From the NCBI RefSeq assembly GCF_024380015.1, contig NZ_CP101509.1, positions 620,001-684,000 of the forward strand: a DNA stretch of 64,000 bases, given 5' to 3'. Position 1 is the first letter of the stretch, and the number at the start of each line of letters is the position of its first letter. Positions 1 to 9,231 of the stretch are shown here, one piece after another. Position numbers and translations under genes: made by a program. This DNA comes from Photobacterium atrarenae. Lineage in GTDB: Bacteria > Pseudomonadota > Gammaproteobacteria > Enterobacterales > Vibrionaceae. The notes under the pieces were generated by a model. It ran no database searches. It saw only the letters and a list, made by a program, of their open reading frames with translations, and had not been told where the DNA came from.

Positions 1-52
1 CTTAATTCATTCGCTATATCAATACTATAACCTCACAGAAGCGACGCTGGGA

Positions 53-430
53 TCAGGCTCGCAACCAGCCAAGCGCCTCCAGCGGATCCTCAAAATAGCG
101 CACTTCACCGGCTACAAACCAGCTGCCAACCTTGGTCATGACTTCCTGCCACCGGCTGTTGCCGTAAAACGCCACTTTGTTGAACTTCTTGCCGTGTTTC
201 AGCCCCAACTTGAGATCATCCCAGGCGGCCTGCAGCTGCCAGCCTTCAAACTCACTGCCGTCGACATAGACATTCACCACCGGGTTTTCAATCCCATCCA
301 GGGCCTCATCAACCATCGGGGTGATTTTTTCATAATCGGCATGCGTCAGGGTTCCGATCGCTTTAAATTCCATGAAGACGATCCCGTCGACATGTTCAAC
401 ATCCATAGACAGACCATGTAAGTTACTCAT
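53..430 (-). CDS. SpoIIAA-like (STAS-fold) protein
   Basis: A 125-aa soluble protein resembling the SpoIIAA-like family (Pfam DUF3478 type), which has a STAS fold and is often of unknown role in proteobacteria. Seen: alternating strands and helices with no membrane segment or signal peptide, an acidic N-terminal strand (VEHVDGIVFMEFKA) and a C-terminal helix ending in EALGWLRA. The ATG at 430 is chosen because AGGAGG lies four bases upstream; the GTG one codon earlier sits almost on that ribosome binding site. It stands alone on the minus strand, with the acyl-CoA ligase terminator upstream. The family assignment is fairly safe; the cellular role is not known. Confidence 0.8.
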   Translation of the reverse strand: MSNLHGLSMDVEHVDGIVFMEFKAIGTLTHADYEKITPMVDEALDGIENPVVNVYVDGSEFEGWQLQAAWDDLKLGLKHGKKFNKVAFYGNSRWQEVMTKVGSWFVAGEVRYFEDPLEALGWLRA

Positions 431-645
431 CACACCTCCTCAGGAACACCGGTTTCCGGCTGAAAGCAAGCCACATGGCATACTTTTCAGCACCTTCGCT
501 GTGTCTTTTCAGTGTAATACGGATCAACTCACCATGACGGGAAGCTTGCTGAAGCAACCCAGCTTAGCGGCTCGCCCGGTTACCTGGCAGGCTTTCTCAA
601 CACGGCGGAAGCCGAAGCAGGCGTCGATACAGTCCGGTATCGAAC

Positions 646-685
646 ATAAAAACAAAGCCTTCGGCAGATTATCAGCCGAAGGCTT
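646..685 (-). terminator. Rho-independent terminator of the acyl-CoA ligase gene
   Basis: An 11-bp perfect inverted repeat (655-665 with 675-685, core AGCCTTCGGC) encloses a 9-nt loop. Read on the minus strand it is followed by TTTGTTTTTA. It lies about 50 bp past the stop of the ligase gene. Confidence 0.85.
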
Positions 686-737
686 CAGTCATATAGCAGT
701 TGTGTTATTTCAGCAACCCGAAAGGTGACAACGTCAC

Positions 738-2270
738 TTACAGTTCGGCCCTGAGCTCTTTTTTCAGAATTTTTCCGGTTGCGCTCATCGGCAGCTGCTG
801 GCGAATCACCACACTGCGCGGGTATTTATAAGCGGCGAACTGCGCTTTGCCCCACGCCTGCAGCTCGGCTTCTGTGGCAAAGGCACCTTCTTTCAGCACC
901 ACATAAGCACGAATGTCCTCACCATACTCTCGATCCGGAATTCCAAGCACAGCCACCATAGACACCGCCGGGTGGGTCATAAAGACTTCTTCGATCTCGC
1001 GCGGATAGACATTAAATCCGCCGCGAATGATCATATCTTTCACCCGATCGACAATATACAAATTACCCTGCTCGTCATAGCGCCCGATGTCTCCGGTGAA
1101 GAACCAGCCATCACGCAGGGCGCGCTCACTTTCTTCCGGCCGGTTGAGATAACCTTTCATCACATTGTGGCCGCGGATCGCCAGCTCCCCGTCCTCACCG
1201 GTCGGAACCGGATTACCTTCGAGATCCATCAGACGAATTTCCACCCCCTGGATCGGCTGACCAATTGAGCCTGGGATCCGTTCGCGATCCAAGTGGTTGA
1301 AACACGCCACCGGCGAGGTTTCTGACAGCCCATACCCCTCGAGGATCGGCACCTGAAACTGACGCTCAAACACATGGATCACCTCCTTCGGCATGGATGA
1401 GCCACCACTGATCGCAATCCGCAGAGAGGAGACATCATGATCGGCAAAGGCGTGATTAAGTGCGATATACATGGTCGGCACACCAGCAAACACGGTGATC
1501 TGGTGCGCCTTGATCAGCTCAAGCACCGCCTGCGGCTCAAATCTCGGTACCAGAACCAGAGTCGAACCGGCCAGCACCGCAGCATTCATATTGACCGTCT
1601 GGCCGAAGGAATGGAATAGCGGCAAGGTAACCAGGTGGACGTCATCCCCCTGCGCCGCCATCAGATTTTCCGTTGCCAGTGCGTTGCACACCATGTTGCT
1701 TTGGGTCAGTTCGGCGCCTTTGGGCAAACCTGTAGTACCCGAGGTGTAGAGGATCACCGCAGTATCGTCCGCCGAGCGGGAACGGTAGTCAAACTCACCC
1801 GGCTGATCCTTGATAAAGGCCGAAAGCGTCGGTTGACCGTTGAACAACAACTGAGTTTGATCCGTGGTCATAACAATCATGTGCTGACAAGCTGCCACCT
1901 GCTCAAACGCCGCCACCCCGGCTTCGCCCATCGGCAGGGCATCGGTACCTTCAAAACAGAAATAAAACTTGGCTCCTGCATCTTCCAGATGAAATTTGAT
2001 CTCCCGCTCTTTGAGCAAGACATTCAGCGGCACCACCACCGCCCCGGCTTTCTGAATTCCGTAATAAATGATGGGGAAAAACGGCAAATTCGGACAGCTC
2101 AGCGCAACCCGATCCCCGGGCTGGATCCCTTTGTTCACCAATCCATGGGCAACCTGGCTGGCCAGGGCATCAAACTGAGCATAAGTGATCTGGTTATCGC
2201 CGCAGATCAGGGCAGGTTTGTCCGGTTTACAACTGGCATTTCTTTGCAGTGCGGCAGCAAGATTCATCAT
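738..2270 (-). CDS. Long-chain fatty-acid-CoA ligase (AMP-forming)
   Basis: ANL-superfamily adenylate-forming enzyme of 510 aa, the usual length for medium/long-chain acyl-CoA synthetases. It would activate a carboxylic acid to acyl-AMP and then acyl-CoA in the cytoplasm. Seen: the phosphate-binding loop YTSGTTGLPKGAELTQ (about residue 170), the adenylate motif GYGLSETSP (about 315), the hinge GWFFTGDIGRYDEQG followed by DRVKDMIIRGGFNVYPREIEE near 400-430, and the C-terminal catalytic lysine region SATGKILKKELR. Two ATGs (2270 and 2267) are both possible starts. It is a single-gene unit with its own terminator. The substrate cannot be read from sequence; chain length and fatty versus aromatic acid remain open. 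Confidence 0.9.
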   Translation of the reverse strand: MMNLAAALQRNASCKPDKPALICGDNQITYAQFDALASQVAHGLVNKGIQPGDRVALSCPNLPFFPIIYYGIQKAGAVVVPLNVLLKEREIKFHLEDAGAKFYFCFEGTDALPMGEAGVAAFEQVAACQHMIVMTTDQTQLLFNGQPTLSAFIKDQPGEFDYRSRSADDTAVILYTSGTTGLPKGAELTQSNMVCNALATENLMAAQGDDVHLVTLPLFHSFGQTVNMNAAVLAGSTLVLVPRFEPQAVLELIKAHQITVFAGVPTMYIALNHAFADHDVSSLRIAISGGSSMPKEVIHVFERQFQVPILEGYGLSETSPVACFNHLDRERIPGSIGQPIQGVEIRLMDLEGNPVPTGEDGELAIRGHNVMKGYLNRPEESERALRDGWFFTGDIGRYDEQGNLYIVDRVKDMIIRGGFNVYPREIEEVFMTHPAVSMVAVLGIPDREYGEDIRAYVVLKEGAFATEAELQAWGKAQFAAYKYPRSVVIRQQLPMSATGKILKKELRAEL

Positions 2271-2481
2271 AGGTGACTACCTTGTCATTGTTTGAATATC
2301 GTTGAAATACAGGCCAAATATCCGCGATATGCGACATACCCAATCAATAACTAATGAAGCCCGGCCGGGCTGTCAACGGGCACTGAGCCAGTTGTTAATA
2401 ATTTGTGATCAATGTAACCGTCGGGGCTTGAATCGTGTGCGAATCTGTGATTTACGCTGATTCAGAGGTATAGCATCCACA

Positions 2482-3441
2482 TCATAGACTTGAATGCTCC
2501 GAAGGTCGTGTCGCGCGACTTGTCATCCAACTGCTGTGAGCTGTTTCTCCCTGCTCCTCAAGCATCTGGACCAGATATTCAATAAACACTTTTACTTTCA
2601 TCGGCATATAGTCCCGGCTGAGATAATATAAATATACCGCTTGATCGGGCGTGCGCTGCGGTGGTGAAATCAACGTTAGTTTACCTTCTTTTACGAAATC
2701 TCGAGCAAGATAGTGAGGCATCAATGCGATGCCGACCCCTTGGCTGGCCAGCTGTGCCAACGCATATCCGTTGTCGACAATGATTTGATAGTCGGGCTGA
2801 ATCTCAGCCGCTTGAGCATTTTGGGGGTAGCTGATCCCAAGTATGCGTCCCGATTGTCTGAACCGGTACAGTATCCAGCGATGCTGATTGAGCTGCTCTG
2901 GGGAATTGGGCCTGCCGAACTGCGCCAGATAGGACGGACTCGCAAACATCCCCGTATCAATAGGGCAAAGTCGTCTTGCGATCAGACTGCTGTCATTCAA
3001 TTTTCCGCTGCGCACCGCAATATCAATACCGCCTTCCACGATATCCGTATATTCATCTGAGAAGCTGAGATCGAGTTTGATGTCCGGATATCGCTGGCAA
3101 AACTCGGGGAGTAAAGGAACGACGTAATGTTGTCCGAATGAGAGGGGCAAACTCACCTTCAGCGTCCCTGTTGGTGCGATCGAACTTTGCGCCAATTGTG
3201 CTTCACCGTTTTTGAGCAGAGCAAGAACCTCACGCGCAGTTTGCAGGTAGTTGGCACCGGCCTCAGTCAATTGTAATTGACGTGTTGTCCTGTGTAACAG
3301 CCGCACACCCAGGCTTTTTTCCAGTCGAGTGATGGCTTTGCTGATCGTCGAGGGTGATTGACCTGACTGGTTGGCAACGGCAACAAAACTGCCATGCTCA
3401 ACCAGTGAGACGAATAGCTGCAACAAATTTAATTTATCCAT
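2482..3441 (-). CDS. LysR-family transcriptional regulator
   Basis: A 319-aa LysR-type regulator. The N-terminal winged helix-turn-helix is seen in the first 60 residues (LLQLFVSLVEHGSFVAVANQ, then SPSTISKAITRLEKSLGVRL, RTTRQLQLTEAG), followed by a periplasmic-binding-like effector domain. The domain resembles the CrgA/DsdC-like group with PDIKLDLSFSD and the GVGIALMPHYLA motif. It is divergent from the 2-oxoacid oxidoreductase genes starting at 3724, with about 280 bp between them, so it is probably their regulator; this is inferred from arrangement only. The inducer is unknown. Confidence 0.88.
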   Translation of the reverse strand: MDKLNLLQLFVSLVEHGSFVAVANQSGQSPSTISKAITRLEKSLGVRLLHRTTRQLQLTEAGANYLQTAREVLALLKNGEAQLAQSSIAPTGTLKVSLPLSFGQHYVVPLLPEFCQRYPDIKLDLSFSDEYTDIVEGGIDIAVRSGKLNDSSLIARRLCPIDTGMFASPSYLAQFGRPNSPEQLNQHRWILYRFRQSGRILGISYPQNAQAAEIQPDYQIIVDNGYALAQLASQGVGIALMPHYLARDFVKEGKLTLISPPQRTPDQAVYLYYLSRDYMPMKVKVFIEYLVQMLEEQGETAHSSWMTSRATRPSEHSSL

Positions 3442-3723
3442 CGCAAACTCACATTAGTGAAATATTTTCAATAGTTACGTGACTCACAGAGTATTTTTGC
3501 ACAGCCTGATCTTTTTTAATATAGCGCAGAGATATCGCACGACTTGCTCATTACGCCAGGTTGTTCAGTCGTACCTTAAAGTGTGACAAGCCCACACCAA
3601 CAAATATAGTTATTTATTATCAGTACTTTATTGAGATTCTTCCAAAATATTGAAAGGAACATAAAGCAAACTGATTCAATCAAACAAGCGCACCAAAGTA
3701 CCTACCCGTACTCGGAGGTTTTC

Positions 3724-5565
3724 ATGACATTAATTCAACTTGAGCGTGAAGTGATCTGCTTTGCCGGTGACTCAGGAGACGGAATTCAGTTACTCGGTGC
3801 TCGGTTCTCACATCACGCCGCGACATTGGGAAACGACGTGATGACGCTACCTGATTATCCGGCAGAGATCAGAGCGCCTGCTGGCACAACTTCAGGGGTT
3901 TCCGCCTTCCAGCTACAGTTTTCTTCAACTGACATCTATACAGCAGGTGACGAATTTTCAGTATTGATCGCTATGAATGCAGCGGCACTGAAAAGCAAGA
4001 TCACCGACTTGGTGCCCGGTGGTTTAATCCTGGCGGATGAAGAAGGGTTCAGTAAAAAGAACATTGCGCAAGCCGGCTATAGCGATAACCCTTTGGATGA
4101 TGGCAGCCTGGCTGACCATCGTATCATTGTCGATAATTTTACCCGTTTAACGGTTCAGTCACTTCAAGAACTGAATTTACCGTCTAAACAAATCAAGCGA
4201 TGCAAAAACTTTTTTGTACTCGGTATCGTCTTGTGGATCTACAACCGCCCACTGGCCCCGACTGTCAAATGGCTGCAAGAGCAGTTTTCGGACCACCATC
4301 AGGTAATGGAAGCCAATATTCTGGCATTAAATGCAGGCTTCAATTATGCCGAGACGACAGAAATATTTGGTGAAAGTTTTTCTGTGGAAGCGGTACCCGA
4401 GAAAAGCGGACTGTATCGTACGATTTCGGGAAATGAGGCATTATCACTGGGCTTTATTTGCGCGGCAGAAAAATTGCAGCGCCCTTTATTTCTAGGCTCT
4501 TACCCCATTACGCCTGCATCGGATATTTTGCATACCTTATCAAATTATCAGAATTTTGGTGTCAAAACCTTTCAGGCTGAAGATGAGATAGCGGCTGCCT
4601 GTGCTGCGCTTGGGGCTTCTTATGCTGGGGCTCTGGGCATTACGTCCACTTCCGGTCCCGGACTTTGTTTAAAAACAGAGGCACTCAACTTGGCTGTGAT
4701 GACAGAGCTGCCTCTGGTGGTGATTAATGTGCAACGGGGCGGTCCGTCGACCGGGTTACCTACGAAAACGGAGCAGTCCGATCTTATGTTTGCCATGTAT
4801 GGTCGCAACGGCGATTCTCCTTTGCCCGTTTTAGCTGCGGCTTCACCGGCGGACTGCTTTCACATGGCGCTGGAAGCCAGCCGGATTGCGACAACTTTCA
4901 TGACCCCAGTGATATTGCTCAGCGATGGTTACTTAGCCAATGGTTCTGAATCCTGGCTTGTCCCCGATCCTGAGGAGATTACATTGGAAGTGGTGAAACC
5001 AAACCAGGATATTGAGCCATTTTATCCTTACCAACGCGATCCTGTGACCCGAAGCCGCCCTTGGGTCACACCAGGCACCAAAGGGAAAATGCACCGTATC
5101 GGCGGGCTGGAAAAGCAATCCGTGACAGGAGAGCCTTCGCACGATCCCGACAATCATCAGCGTATGACGCAAGAACGTGCCGAAAAAATTGCCGGGATCA
5201 GTGCATTTATTCCCGAACAGCCATTCACAGGGAGTACTGACGATCATCTGCTCATCCTGAGCTGGGGCAGCACGCATGGTGCTGTCACGGCGGCGGTCAA
5301 ACAGCTTCGGGAGCAAGGTATGGCGATCGCTCACGCCCATTTACGTTACCTGAATCCGTTTCCTGTCAATTTAGCCACGATCATTGCCGGGTTTGAGCAT
5401 GTCCTGGTGTTTGAACTCAATGATCAGCAGCTGGTGAAGCTGATCCAGGCTGAATTTGCCATCCAGGCCCAGAGTATCACTCAGGTGACCGGGCTGCCGT
5501 TTAAAGTCAGAGATATTGTGAAGTCGGTGATTGATTATTCCGAGGAGCTCAATGATGGGCATTGA
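3724..5565 (+). CDS. 2-oxoacid:acceptor oxidoreductase, fused gamma-alpha subunit
   Basis: Large subunit (613 aa) of a KorAB-type oxidoreductase that oxidatively decarboxylates a 2-oxoacid to the acyl-CoA, passing electrons to ferredoxin or a similar acceptor. The N-terminal ~190 residues are the gamma domain (CFAGDSGDGIQLLGARFS; DYPAEIRAPAGTTSGVSAFQ). The alpha pyrimidine-binding domain follows, with GSYPITPASDILHTLS and FQAEDEIAAACAALGASYAG, then TSTSGPGLCLKTEALNLAVM and QRGGPSTGLPTKTEQSDL. The frame is open 31 codons further upstream, but the ATG at 3724 is preceded by GGAGG and begins the conserved domain. It overlaps the beta-subunit gene. 2-Oxoglutarate is the most common substrate for this layout, but branched-chain or aromatic 2-oxoacids are possible. 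Confidence 0.9.
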   Translation: MTLIQLEREVICFAGDSGDGIQLLGARFSHHAATLGNDVMTLPDYPAEIRAPAGTTSGVSAFQLQFSSTDIYTAGDEFSVLIAMNAAALKSKITDLVPGGLILADEEGFSKKNIAQAGYSDNPLDDGSLADHRIIVDNFTRLTVQSLQELNLPSKQIKRCKNFFVLGIVLWIYNRPLAPTVKWLQEQFSDHHQVMEANILALNAGFNYAETTEIFGESFSVEAVPEKSGLYRTISGNEALSLGFICAAEKLQRPLFLGSYPITPASDILHTLSNYQNFGVKTFQAEDEIAAACAALGASYAGALGITSTSGPGLCLKTEALNLAVMTELPLVVINVQRGGPSTGLPTKTEQSDLMFAMYGRNGDSPLPVLAAASPADCFHMALEASRIATTFMTPVILLSDGYLANGSESWLVPDPEEITLEVVKPNQDIEPFYPYQRDPVTRSRPWVTPGTKGKMHRIGGLEKQSVTGEPSHDPDNHQRMTQERAEKIAGISAFIPEQPFTGSTDDHLLILSWGSTHGAVTAAVKQLREQGMAIAHAHLRYLNPFPVNLATIIAGFEHVLVFELNDQQLVKLIQAEFAIQAQSITQVTGLPFKVRDIVKSVIDYSEELNDGH

Positions 5566-6553
5566 AGTACTGAACAGAAAAGATTTTGTCTCTGCAACGC
5601 AGATTAAATGGTGTCGCGGTTGCGGCGATTTTAATGTACTGAAAACAATGCAAGCTGTGCTTGCAAAAACGGGGCGAACGCGTGAAAACAGTGTCTTTAT
5701 TTCAGGCATCGGTTGTTCATCCCGTTTTCCCTATTATCTGAACACTTATGGTTTTCACACAATTCATGGCCGGGCCCCGGCGATTGCCACGGGCGTGAAA
5801 GCGGTCAATCCGGATCTGGATGTGTGGGTGATCACCGGTGACGGCGATGCGCTCAGTATTGGGGGAAATCATTTTATCCATGCAATCCGGCGCAATCAGG
5901 ATATTAAAATCCTGTTGTTCAACAATGCCGTTTACGGCCTGACCAAAGGCCAGTTTTCTCCAACGAGTTCACAAGGGGCTGTCTCGAAGTCCAGCCCGTT
6001 GGGCTCTCCTGATCGAGCATTAAGGCCATTGGCACTGGCGGCCTCAGCAGATGCAACCTTTATTGCTCGGACATCAGACAACGACCCTGTCCATATGGCC
6101 ATGGTGTTAGAAGCGGCAGCGAACCATCAGGGAACAGCTGTTGTTGAGATATTGCAAAATTGTGTGATTTTCAATGATCAGGTCCACGAGCCATACAATG
6201 GACCGAAAAGCCGTGATGAACACTTACTTTACCTAAAACATGATAAGCCACTGCTATTTGGTAAAGATCAATCCAATGCATTGGTGAGTGATGGCTTTGG
6301 TTTCAAGGTCGCAAAGGCAAATGACGCTTGTTGTCTGGTTCATCGTCCAACAGAAGAGAGCGCTGCTTATGCATTTGCGTTAGCCAGCCTGAGCTACCCG
6401 GAGTTTCCTGTACCGGTTGGTATTTTTCGTCAGATTCATCGGCCTACCTTTGATCATGTCTTAACCGAACAGCAAAGCGTCGCAGTTCAAAAGAATGGTC
6501 CTGGTGATTTAAAAGCACTGTTACAGAAAAATAGTTATCAGCGGTTGATTTAA
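5555..6553 (+). CDS. 2-oxoacid:acceptor oxidoreductase, beta subunit
   Basis: Thiamine-diphosphate-binding beta subunit (332 aa) that pairs with the product of the overlapping upstream gene. Seen: KWCRGCGDFNVLKTMQ near the N-terminus and GIGCSSRFPYYLNTYGFH, whose cysteines match the family's iron-sulfur or ThDP-proximal positions; the ThDP motif VITGDGDALSIGGNHFIHA; and NNAVYGLTKGQFSPTS. The ATG at 5555 has GAGGAG at 5542-5547; the ATG at 5552 is also possible. The gene starts inside the last codons of the alpha gene, so translation is probably coupled. The length fits KorB. No separate ferredoxin-like delta subunit is adjacent. Confidence 0.9.
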   Translation: MGIEVLNRKDFVSATQIKWCRGCGDFNVLKTMQAVLAKTGRTRENSVFISGIGCSSRFPYYLNTYGFHTIHGRAPAIATGVKAVNPDLDVWVITGDGDALSIGGNHFIHAIRRNQDIKILLFNNAVYGLTKGQFSPTSSQGAVSKSSPLGSPDRALRPLALAASADATFIARTSDNDPVHMAMVLEAAANHQGTAVVEILQNCVIFNDQVHEPYNGPKSRDEHLLYLKHDKPLLFGKDQSNALVSDGFGFKVAKANDACCLVHRPTEESAAYAFALASLSYPEFPVPVGIFRQIHRPTFDHVLTEQQSVAVQKNGPGDLKALLQKNSYQRLI

Positions 6554-6679
6554 TCGCATCCAGAAAAAGCAACCGTTGAAAATTCGTTTGTCAACAGGCC
6601 ATGATCGACTCCCCTGAACCTGTTGCTTTGGGACTTCTGATTTGACGGATAAAAACGGAAATTAAAAACAGGCAGTAAA

Positions 6680-7687
6680 ATGAAAAGCAACACAATAATG
6701 AATGAAGATATGACACCAACGCCATTACCAGAGGGCACTGTCGTACTCCATGATAGCAACAAGCTATTTTTGGGTGAGATGACTTCTACGTATAGTGAAA
6801 GATTAAAACCTCAACGACATCCAACGCTGGAAATCAATCTCGTTGACCCGTATTCCGGAAAAGCTTTCCGCCTGAAAGGCGCAGCTGAATGCCTTGAGAT
6901 GAACTCAGCAGCGGTTGGCGAACTCAGTCGGAAAGCATCTCAGCATTACAAGCAGTTTTTTAACCGAGAGTCAGCGAGCCATGATTCGGCAGATTTCGAG
7001 TTCATCGGATCCAAGCTGTGTCCATTCGCTCAGCGTGCCGTGATTATCTTACTGCATAAGCAAGTGGACTTTCGTATCCGCTACGTCGATCTGTCAGATC
7101 CGCCCGATTGGTTCTTGGCTCTTTCTCCCAACAAAAAAGTGCCGCTATTAATCGTCAATAATCGTGACGTGATTTTCGAGTCAGCAGTGATTAATGAGCT
7201 CATCGATGAACTGACACCGAATCGCCTGCAACCGAGCGATCCGATTCAAAATGCACGGAATCGAAGTTGGATTGAATTCAGCTCGGCATGTTTTATGGAC
7301 ACACTACACATGACCACAGCGGAAACTGAGGCATCATTTTTCGAGGCAGCCCGAAAAAATATGTCTAAACTCGAACAAGTCGAAAAGATACTTGGAGACG
7401 GGCCGTACTTTAATGGTGCAGCGTTTTCTCTGGTAGACGCTGCTTTTGCACCTCTTTTCATGCGCTTACAATTTATCGATCAATATCGGCCGGTGTTCAA
7501 AAAAACAGCATTACCTAAAGTTACACGGTGGGTTGATCAATTACTGGCATGTGCGGCTGTTACCCATTCGGTCGTCCCTGAGTTTCAGGAGCTCTACGAA
7601 GCGCTGATCTGGAAGCGACAAGGCTATTTATCACATTATCTTGCAAATATTGATCAACGTCCGTGCACTCAACCTTCACTTTATTAG
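6680..7687 (+). CDS. Glutathione S-transferase-like protein with N-terminal extension
   Basis: A 335-aa protein. Residues from about 105 on look like a GST: a thioredoxin-fold N-domain with FIGSKLCPFAQRAVIILLHK (a CPFAQR motif as in Omega or stringent-starvation-type GSTs), the conserved KVPLLIVNNRDVIFESAVI (cis-Pro and ES glutathione contact), and an all-helical C-domain. The first ~100 residues are not part of a standard GST and were not recognised. It follows the oxidoreductase genes by 126 bp on the same strand, so co-expression is plausible. The reaction could be glutathione transfer, dehalogenation or reduction; the Cys-type motif favours redox or lyase chemistry (inference). Confidence 0.8.
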   Translation: MKSNTIMNEDMTPTPLPEGTVVLHDSNKLFLGEMTSTYSERLKPQRHPTLEINLVDPYSGKAFRLKGAAECLEMNSAAVGELSRKASQHYKQFFNRESASHDSADFEFIGSKLCPFAQRAVIILLHKQVDFRIRYVDLSDPPDWFLALSPNKKVPLLIVNNRDVIFESAVINELIDELTPNRLQPSDPIQNARNRSWIEFSSACFMDTLHMTTAETEASFFEAARKNMSKLEQVEKILGDGPYFNGAAFSLVDAAFAPLFMRLQFIDQYRPVFKKTALPKVTRWVDQLLACAAVTHSVVPEFQELYEALIWKRQGYLSHYLANIDQRPCTQPSLY

Positions 7688-7708
7688 CTTGTTGAGTCTC
7701 TATTTACC

Positions 7709-7737
7709 GGGCTCCGCTCTAGGGCGAGCCCATCTTT
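7709..7737 (+). terminator. Probable terminator after the GST-like gene
   Basis: GGGCTC (7709-7714) pairs with GAGCCC (7726-7731), with partial further pairing inside, followed by ATCTTTT. It lies between convergent genes. The U-tract is short, so strength is uncertain. Confidence 0.5.
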
Positions 7738-7742
7738 TGAGC

Positions 7743-9185
7743 TTACAAGAACTCTTTTAGCCGGTAAATTAATGCTTGGCATTCCTCTTCTGTTCGAATA
7801 TTCGTGAAACCTAGAATGAGGCTTGGATGGGTCGACTTTGATGACCATTGTGATAGAGCTTGGGAAAATAATCCTGCTTTCATCATCTGATGTGATACCT
7901 CAATATCATCACGCTTTGGGTCATTTAACTTTGCAATCATGTGCATTCCCCCTGGTTGCGGCTCGATCATGAGTTTGTCGCCTAAAATTTGTGTAAACAA
8001 CCTGGCAGCTAATTCTCGGCGCTCTCGATACAGTTTCCTCATCCGTTGAATATGGCGAGGAAAGTGGCCTTCTTGCATAAAAGCGAGAATGCAGCTCTGT
8101 GTGAAAGTCGAAACGTTTCCGGCAAACAACTCAGAGCATTGCTCAAATAGGCAGACTTGGCTTTCGGGAACCACGATGTATGCAACTCTTAAACCTGGGA
8201 AGAGCACTTTGCTGAAGGTACCTAAATAAATGACCCTGTCTTGAGTATCCAGGCTCTTTAAAGCGGGCAGAGGTAGACCAGTGTGGCGGTATTCTCCATC
8301 ATAATCATCTTCTAAAATCCAGCCTTGATTATTCACGGCCCAGTCCAATAACATCTGCCGTCGTTGAAGCGTCAGTGATACACAGGTTGGACTTTGATGT
8401 GCAGGCGTGACGATAAGTGCTTTCACTTCGCTGTTGGCCGGTAGATTTACTCCGTCTTGATCAACGGGAACAGGGACGGGGTGGTATCCACTGTTTTCTA
8501 ATATCTGTCGTGTTAATGGGTAACCTGGGTCTTCAACACCAATATGAGATGGCGCCTTGAGCAACACGTTGGTAATCCATTGAATTGAGTTGACATAGCC
8601 CGATGTAATAAATACCTGAGCTGGGTGACATTGAACACCACGATAAAGTTGCAGATACTGGGAAATTGCCACTCTTAATTCGGGGAGGCCATATGCAGAA
8701 GGATAGGCGAGATTGCTTATGCGTGTATTTCTTGCACACCTTGCTGTCATTCTCGACCAAGTTTTAATTGGAAAAGCATCTAAAGCAGGAATACCTAGCT
8801 GGAACGGTAAAACATCAGGGCGGTGAATTTCTGTATTAGCCTGGGGGGGACGAACAGGCGCCTGAGCCATTTTCCTTTTTATTGGCGCTAAAAGGCGATG
8901 ACTGACCACAGTTCCTGCCTGTCCCTTCGCTTCGATGTAACCTTCAGCTTTGAGTAACGCATAGCCTTCTTCTACTGTTCCTCGCGCTACTCCCATTTCT
9001 TTTGCAAGTGCGCGAGCTGAAGGGATCCGCTCTCCTGGTTTTAATAGCCCTTGTAGAATCGCAGCGTGAATACGTTGATACACACGCCTATATGCAAGCT
9101 GTTTGATATTTTGCTTTTTCATTTTATGGTCCATAAAAATTGAGAATTTATGGTCCTTATCGGGAGCCATAATTCTTTGTACCAT
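7743..9185 (-). CDS. MocR/PdxR-type regulator (GntR HTH plus aminotransferase domain)
   Basis: A 480-aa fusion of a GntR winged helix and a fold-type I aminotransferase, the MocR family, which usually senses PLP or an amine. Seen: HTH with QRIHAAILQGLLKPGERIPS and ARALAKEMGVARGTVEEGYA in the first ~80 residues; aminotransferase domain with EDDYDGEYRH (PLP ring aspartate) and the PLP lysine in GTFSKVLFPGLRVAYI. The start at 9185 has a TAGG ribosome site six bases upstream; a later ATG at 9122 would leave an operator-like repeat upstream of the gene. It is divergent from the azoreductase gene and probably controls it. The pyridoxal genes usually regulated by PdxR are not adjacent. Confidence 0.88.
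   Translation of the reverse strand: MVQRIMAPDKDHKFSIFMDHKMKKQNIKQLAYRRVYQRIHAAILQGLLKPGERIPSARALAKEMGVARGTVEEGYALLKAEGYIEAKGQAGTVVSHRLLAPIKRKMAQAPVRPPQANTEIHRPDVLPFQLGIPALDAFPIKTWSRMTARCARNTRISNLAYPSAYGLPELRVAISQYLQLYRGVQCHPAQVFITSGYVNSIQWITNVLLKAPSHIGVEDPGYPLTRQILENSGYHPVPVPVDQDGVNLPANSEVKALIVTPAHQSPTCVSLTLQRRQMLLDWAVNNQGWILEDDYDGEYRHTGLPLPALKSLDTQDRVIYLGTFSKVLFPGLRVAYIVVPESQVCLFEQCSELFAGNVSTFTQSCILAFMQEGHFPRHIQRMRKLYRERRELAARLFTQILGDKLMIEPQPGGMHMIAKLNDPKRDDIEVSHQMMKAGLFSQALSQWSSKSTHPSLILGFTNIRTEEECQALIYRLKEFL
9123..9156. promoter_or_regulatory. Candidate MocR operator repeats
   Basis: A perfect 7-1-7 palindrome TTTATGGTCCATAAA (9123-9137) and a second copy of its left part, TTTATGGTCC (9147-9156), start 24 bp apart. 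MocR regulators are known to bind spaced direct repeats. The sites overlap the first codons of the longest MocR frame but lie just upstream of its ATG at 9122. Confidence 0.4.
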
Positions 9186-9231
9186 ATCAACCTAAATGAT
9201 GGTATCTATCCTGAAGCTTCTGGAGAAACAG

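Noticed and set aside
1635..2276. 213-codon plus-strand ORF opposite the acyl-CoA ligase
   Set aside because: Shadow frame; the minus strand carries all ligase motifs over the same region.
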